From the NCBI RefSeq assembly GCF_018417595.1, contig NZ_CP070982.1, positions 310,001 to 374,000 of the forward strand: a stretch of 64,000 bases of DNA, in the 5' to 3' direction. Source of the stretch: Pseudomonas entomophila (GTDB lineage: Bacteria; Pseudomonadota; Gammaproteobacteria; Pseudomonadales; Pseudomonadaceae). The notes beneath the pieces are model-generated. The model made no database searches and had not been told where the DNA came from. It saw nothing but the letters and a program-made list of their open reading frames with translations. The position numbers were made by a program, and so were the translations under genes. Shown here piece after piece: positions 60,329-64,000 of the stretch; positions within the stretch are counted from its first letter, which is position 1; the number at the start of each line of letters is the position of its first letter.

Positions 60329-61518
60329 GGGGTGTCTCCGAGAATCAGGCTCACATTGTTGCCGCCGAAGGCGAACGAATTGCTCATCAGTCGGCGCGGG
60401 CGGCCCTGGGGCAGGCGATGGCCGCTGTCGGCCAGGGCCAGGTTCGCCAGTTGCGGATCGCGCTGGCCGTCCCACACATGAGGGGGCAGCCGGCCGTCCG
60501 GGTTGTGCCCGCTCAGGGCCAGCCAGCAGAAGGCCGCTTCCAGCGCGCCGGCCGCGCCCAGGGTGTGGCCGGTCATGGGCTTGCTCGACGAGCAGGGCGT
60601 GCCGGCGCCGAACAGGGCATGCACGGCCAGGCTTTCCATGGCGTCGTTGTGCTGGGTGGCGGTGCCGTGCAGGTTCAGGTAGTCGATCTGCGCCGCGGCC
60701 AGGCCGGCATTGTCCAGGGCCTTGGCCATGGCTTGCAAGGCACCTTTGCCGGTGGGGTCCGGTGCCGAGATGTGGTGGGCATCGGAGCTGGCGCCGGCTC
60801 CGAGCAAGGCGATGGCATGGCCTTGCGCCGGGCGCGTGCGGGTCATGACGAACAGCGCCGCGCCTTCGCCGATGTTGATGCCGTCGCGGTTCACCGAGAA
60901 CGGGTTGCAGCGTTGTTCGCTGACCGCGTCCAGGGCACTGAAACCGTTGAGGGTCAGTCCGCACAGGCTGTCGACGCCACCGCACAGCACCGCGTCGCAC
61001 AGGCCCAGGTCGAGCAGGCGGCGCGCGCTCAGCAGCGCCCGGCCGCTGGAGGTGCAGGCGGTGGAGATCACGTAGGCCGGGCCGCTCAGTTGCAACCAGT
61101 CGGCGAGGAATTCGGCGGGGGCGCTCAGCGCTTGCTGGTCGTAACGGTAGCTGTCGGGCAGGGCCCCTTCGCGCAGGTAATGGGCGATGCCGGCGCTGGC
61201 TTCGGCGATGCCCGACGTGCTGGTGCCCAGCACCACGCCGACCCGCTGCGGGCCGAAGTCGGCGATCACCTGGCGGATCGTTGGTTCGATCTGCAGGGCC
61301 GCGCAGTAGAGCAGCTGGTTGTTGCGGCTGTGCTGTTCGGGCAGCGGCACGGCGGGCAGCTCGCCGCTCACCGCACCCACGGGAGGGCGGCGGTCCGGCA
61401 CCCAGCCGTCCTGGGGCTGCATGCCGGAGCAGTCACCGGCGAACAGGCGCGCGGCCACCTCGGCCTGGCCGCGACCGAGGGCGCAGACCAGGCCCAGGGC
61501 GTTGAGGTAGGCAGTCAT
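60325..61518 (-). CDS. Beta-ketoacyl synthase, aryl polyene cluster (ApeO-like)
   Basis: A 397-residue condensing enzyme. Cysteine in STACTSSGRAL, histidines in NLHGTATQHND and MTGHTLGAAGALE, so it looks active. It is more distant from FabF than the other one. In known clusters the ketosynthase in this place pairs with a chain-length factor encoded elsewhere. It overlaps both neighbours by 4 nt. Confidence 0.87.
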   Translation of the reverse strand: MTAYLNALGLVCALGRGQAEVAARLFAGDCSGMQPQDGWVPDRRPPVGAVSGELPAVPLPEQHSRNNQLLYCAALQIEPTIRQVIADFGPQRVGVVLGTSTSGIAEASAGIAHYLREGALPDSYRYDQQALSAPAEFLADWLQLSGPAYVISTACTSSGRALLSARRLLDLGLCDAVLCGGVDSLCGLTLNGFSALDAVSEQRCNPFSVNRDGINIGEGAALFVMTRTRPAQGHAIALLGAGASSDAHHISAPDPTGKGALQAMAKALDNAGLAAAQIDYLNLHGTATQHNDAMESLAVHALFGAGTPCSSSKPMTGHTLGAAGALEAAFCWLALSGHNPDGRLPPHVWDGQRDPQLANLALADSGHRLPQGRPRRLMSNSFAFGGNNVSLILGDTP

Positions 61519-62000
61519 GGTGTGCTCTCGCTGGGCAATGGGCTGACTTCATAGCGCAAGCCCTGGCCCAGGTTCAAGGTGAAACGGTCGCTGGCCCGAT
61601 AGCTGACCTGCCAGCGGTCGCCCAGCCAGCGTTGCTGGCCCTGCTGGCGGGCCTGTGGATAGAGACGCTGCAGTTGCTCGGCGGGTGTCAGGGCGAACAG
61701 CACGGCGGCGAACAGTTCGCGCGCTGCCGGGTTGGGCGGCAGCAGGCCGTCGGCCTGCCAACGTGTGCCATCGAGCAACTGGCGGGCCTGGGGGATGCCC
61801 AGCAGGTCGAGCAGCGACCAGCGCAGGCGGTGGTCCTCGCCCTGGATCACCAGCAGCCAGTCCTGGCGTTGGCTGTCCTGCTCACGCTGCACGTGCAACT
61901 GGCGTGGCAGCGTCAGCGAAGGCAGTGTCTCGGGCAGCGGCGGGTGCGCGGCGCAGGCACCGAGCAACAGGCACAGGCACAGCGCCAGCAGGTGTTTCAT
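61515..62000 (-). CDS. DUF3261 lipoprotein
   Basis: A 161-residue lipoprotein with signal MKHLLALCLCLLLGAC (lipobox LGAC). The mature part fits DUF3261, found in aryl polyene clusters, possibly for export or membrane placement of the product. ATGA overlaps on both sides; the longer open frame is rejected because it lacks the signal. Confidence 0.85.
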   Translation of the reverse strand: MKHLLALCLCLLLGACAAHPPLPETLPSLTLPRQLHVQREQDSQRQDWLLVIQGEDHRLRWSLLDLLGIPQARQLLDGTRWQADGLLPPNPAARELFAAVLFALTPAEQLQRLYPQARQQGQQRWLGDRWQVSYRASDRFTLNLGQGLRYEVSPLPSESTP

Positions 62001-62728
62001 GGTTGCTCCAGTGGCTTGCGCGCCACCACGTTGACCAGGGTTTCCTCGCGCTGGCCAACCGGTGGCGGCTTGCGCAGGCCCAGGCGTTCGAGCAGGCCGA
62101 AGTCCTTCGAGCGGCTCCACCATAGATAAGGGTAGGACACGTTGTGCGCGGCAAATTCGAAGCCTTGGTCGCGCAGCATCTGCAGGTAGCCTTCAGCGCT
62201 TTTCTGCACATGCATGGGGTGGCGGAACAGCCAGCGGATCACCCAGGTGTCGATGTAGGCTTCGGTGGACTCGGCGAACAGCAGGTAGCCACCGGGCTTG
62301 AGCACACGGTGGAACTCGGCCAGGGCCTTCTCCTGCTCCACCAGGTGGTGGAAGGTCTGGTGGCAGAACAGGATGTCGACGCTGGCGTCGGGGAACTGCA
62401 GCGCCGCGCAGTCGCTGCCGCGCAGCTCCACTTCGACACCCAACCGTTGCGCCTCGGCGGCGCTCAGCGCCAGGCTGTGCGGGTCGGCGTCGGTGCCCAG
62501 CAGGCGTGACGGTGCGAATGTTTGCACCAGGTGCTTGAACGACTTGCCCTGGCCGCAGCCGGCGTCCAGCAGCACCGGCGCCTGGGGCGGTTCGCCGTCG
62601 AACAGCCGGCGCAGGTCGTTGATCGCCACGCGCAGCACATGGTGCTGCCAGGTGTGGCTGCGCAGGAACCAGAAGCCGATGCGGGTCTCTTCGACGTAGG
62701 TGTCGCTCAGGTAAGGCTGTTGGCTCAT
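61997..62728 (-). CDS. Class I SAM-dependent methyltransferase
   Basis: A 243-residue methyltransferase. SAM motif LLDAGCGQGKSF near 53-64, motif II DASVDILFCHQTFHHL, motif III LKPGGYLLFAEST. In polyene clusters such an enzyme modifies the aryl head group. It overlaps the FAD gene by ATGA. Confidence 0.88.
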   Translation of the reverse strand: MSQQPYLSDTYVEETRIGFWFLRSHTWQHHVLRVAINDLRRLFDGEPPQAPVLLDAGCGQGKSFKHLVQTFAPSRLLGTDADPHSLALSAAEAQRLGVEVELRGSDCAALQFPDASVDILFCHQTFHHLVEQEKALAEFHRVLKPGGYLLFAESTEAYIDTWVIRWLFRHPMHVQKSAEGYLQMLRDQGFEFAAHNVSYPYLWWSRSKDFGLLERLGLRKPPPVGQREETLVNVVARKPLEQP

Positions 62729-63972
62729 GCCGGCTCCCTCGCGCACAGCTCGGCCAGGGTGCGCAGGCGGCGCTTGGGCTCGGCGACGAACGGGTTGCGC
62801 AAGTCCCAGGCGTAACCGGCCAGGATCGAGCTGATCATGGCGCGGATCTCCGGCGAGCTGCCGGGGTGGTAGATCACATCCTGGAAGCTGCCGTCGTACC
62901 AGCCTTCGACATAGGCGCGGAAGGTGTCGACGCCGCGCTTGAGCGGCGTGGCGAACTCGGCCTGCCAGTCCACCGCCTCGCCCTCCAGCTGACGGTGCAG
63001 CAGGTTGGCGGCCATGCTCGCCGAGCGCATGGCGATGGTCACGCCCGAGGAGAACACCGGGTCGAGGAACTCGGCGGCATTGCCCAGCAGGGCGAAGCCC
63101 GGGCCGTGCAGGGTGCTGACGTTGGCCGAGTAGCCACCGATGGTACGCGCCGGGGTGTCCCACACGGCGTTGGCCAGCACCTTGGCCAGGCTTGGGGTCT
63201 GGGCCACGAAGTGCTTGAGGCAGGCGTCCAGGTCGGCCGGTGCCTCGGCGAAGCGCTCGGCGGCGGCGACCACGCCGAGAGACGTGCGGCCATTGCTGAA
63301 CGGGATGGTCCAGAACCAGATGTCACGGTGTTCGGGGTGGGTGGTGATGAGGATCTTGTCGCGGTCGAAACCGGGGTGGTCGATGCGGTCCTCGATATGG
63401 GTGAACACCGCCTGGCGCACCGGGAAGTTCGACGGTGCTTCCAGTTCCAGCAGGCGTGGCAGCACGCGGCCGTAACCGCTGGCGTCGAGCACGAAGGCGC
63501 TTTCCACTTCATATTCGTCACCCTCGGGGCGGCGCACCCGCACACGCGGGCAGTCACCGCCCATGTCGACGCTGACGATCTCGTGCTCGTAGCGGATCTC
63601 CACGCCCTGGGCTTGCGCCTGGTCGGCGAGCAACTGGTCAAACTGCGCACGCTGCACCTGGAAGGTGCTCGGCTTGCCCTGGGAGAAGGTCAGGCCGAAG
63701 TCGAACGCGCTGTATTCTTCGCCCCAGGCGAAGGCGGCGCCGTTCTTGTGCTGGAAGCCCGCCGCTTGCACGGCCTCGAGCATCCCGGCCTCTTCGACGA
63801 AGTCCAGGCAGTGGGACAGCAGGCTCTCGCCGATGGAGAAGCGGGGGAAGCGCTGGCGCTCCAGCACCAGCACATCGTGGCCCTTGCGCTTGAGCAGGGC
63901 GGCGGCGATGGCGCCGGAAGGCCCGGCGCCGATCACCAGCACCTGGCGTTGTTGCAGTTCACAGTTCGGCAT
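62725..63972 (-). CDS. FAD-dependent oxidoreductase, halogenase/reductase-like
   Basis: A 415-residue flavoprotein with an N-terminal GAGPSGAIAAALL FAD motif (15-27), ERQRFPRFSIGESLL, and GFALLGNAAEFLDPVFSSG near 300. The family includes flavin-dependent halogenases and geranylgeranyl reductases; no halogenase WxWxIP lysine motif is clear, though FWTIPF occurs. In polyene clusters it may modify the head group. AAGGAG lies before the ATG. More genes of the operon lie past the window's end. Confidence 0.82.
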   Translation of the reverse strand: MPNCELQQRQVLVIGAGPSGAIAAALLKRKGHDVLVLERQRFPRFSIGESLLSHCLDFVEEAGMLEAVQAAGFQHKNGAAFAWGEEYSAFDFGLTFSQGKPSTFQVQRAQFDQLLADQAQAQGVEIRYEHEIVSVDMGGDCPRVRVRRPEGDEYEVESAFVLDASGYGRVLPRLLELEAPSNFPVRQAVFTHIEDRIDHPGFDRDKILITTHPEHRDIWFWTIPFSNGRTSLGVVAAAERFAEAPADLDACLKHFVAQTPSLAKVLANAVWDTPARTIGGYSANVSTLHGPGFALLGNAAEFLDPVFSSGVTIAMRSASMAANLLHRQLEGEAVDWQAEFATPLKRGVDTFRAYVEGWYDGSFQDVIYHPGSSPEIRAMISSILAGYAWDLRNPFVAEPKRRLRTLAELCAREPA

Positions 63973-64000
63973 GAGGGCTCCTTGCCGTCGGGGCAGTATT

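Overview
The window is a 64 kb piece of a GC-rich gammaproteobacterial chromosome. The gene order, the protein sequences and the GTAGGAGCGGGTTTACCCGCGAA-type palindromes (REP elements) point to Pseudomonas, most probably the P. putida group. This is judged by eye and recall; no search was run. Almost all of it is dense housekeeping DNA with short gaps and many 1-8 nt gene overlaps. I see no rRNA, tRNA, CRISPR array, insertion sequence or phage.

Region 1 (1-26.6 kb) matches, from memory, the P. aeruginosa order fdx1-coaD-laoABCR ... pilT. It holds a partial ferredoxin gene, coaD, a long-chain alcohol/aldehyde oxidation module (laoA-laoB-laoC with divergent laoR), sseA, a YheT-like hydrolase, rsmD, a paired M16 protease operon, ftsY-ftsE-ftsX, rpoH with a sigma-E-like promoter, mtgA, thiS-thiG-trmB, hemW-rdgB, metX-metW, yggT-proC-yggS and divergent pilT. 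A 0.6 kb gap after trmB contains an 18-bp direct repeat and a possible 36-residue cationic peptide gene.

Region 2 (26.6-57.4 kb) matches a second conserved block. It holds an NlpC/P60 peptidase, a TM2 protein, a SPOR protein with argS, priA, rpmE, a secreted nuclease, maeB, mrcA divergent from pilM-pilN-pilO/P-pilQ, then aroK-aroB-damX, gltB-gltD, hemE, a BOF protein and an MFS/LysR pair. Two features stand out in the pilus operon: PilO and PilP are fused in one frame, and PilQ is short, starting at the secretin N-domain without AMIN domains. An amidase gene sits between gltD and hemE, which are adjacent in related genomes as I recall.

Region 3 (57.4-64 kb, minus strand) is the downstream end of an aryl polyene-type biosynthetic cluster that continues beyond the right edge. 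Seven genes in a row overlap by 1-8 nt: FAD oxidoreductase, methyltransferase, DUF3261 lipoprotein, ketosynthase, hotdog dehydratase, ketoreductase, second ketosynthase. A small lipoprotein gene follows 24 nt later. The priming, ACP, exporter and ligase genes expected for such a cluster would lie past position 64000.

REP-type palindromes sit in at least five intergenic gaps, often where terminators would be expected, and a second repeat family lies between gltB and gltD. The most interesting points are the PilO-PilP fusion with truncated PilQ, the rpmE terminator that lies inside the signal-peptide codons of the next gene, the possible small peptide gene near 18.9 kb, the palindrome upstream of gltB, and the end of the polyene cluster.
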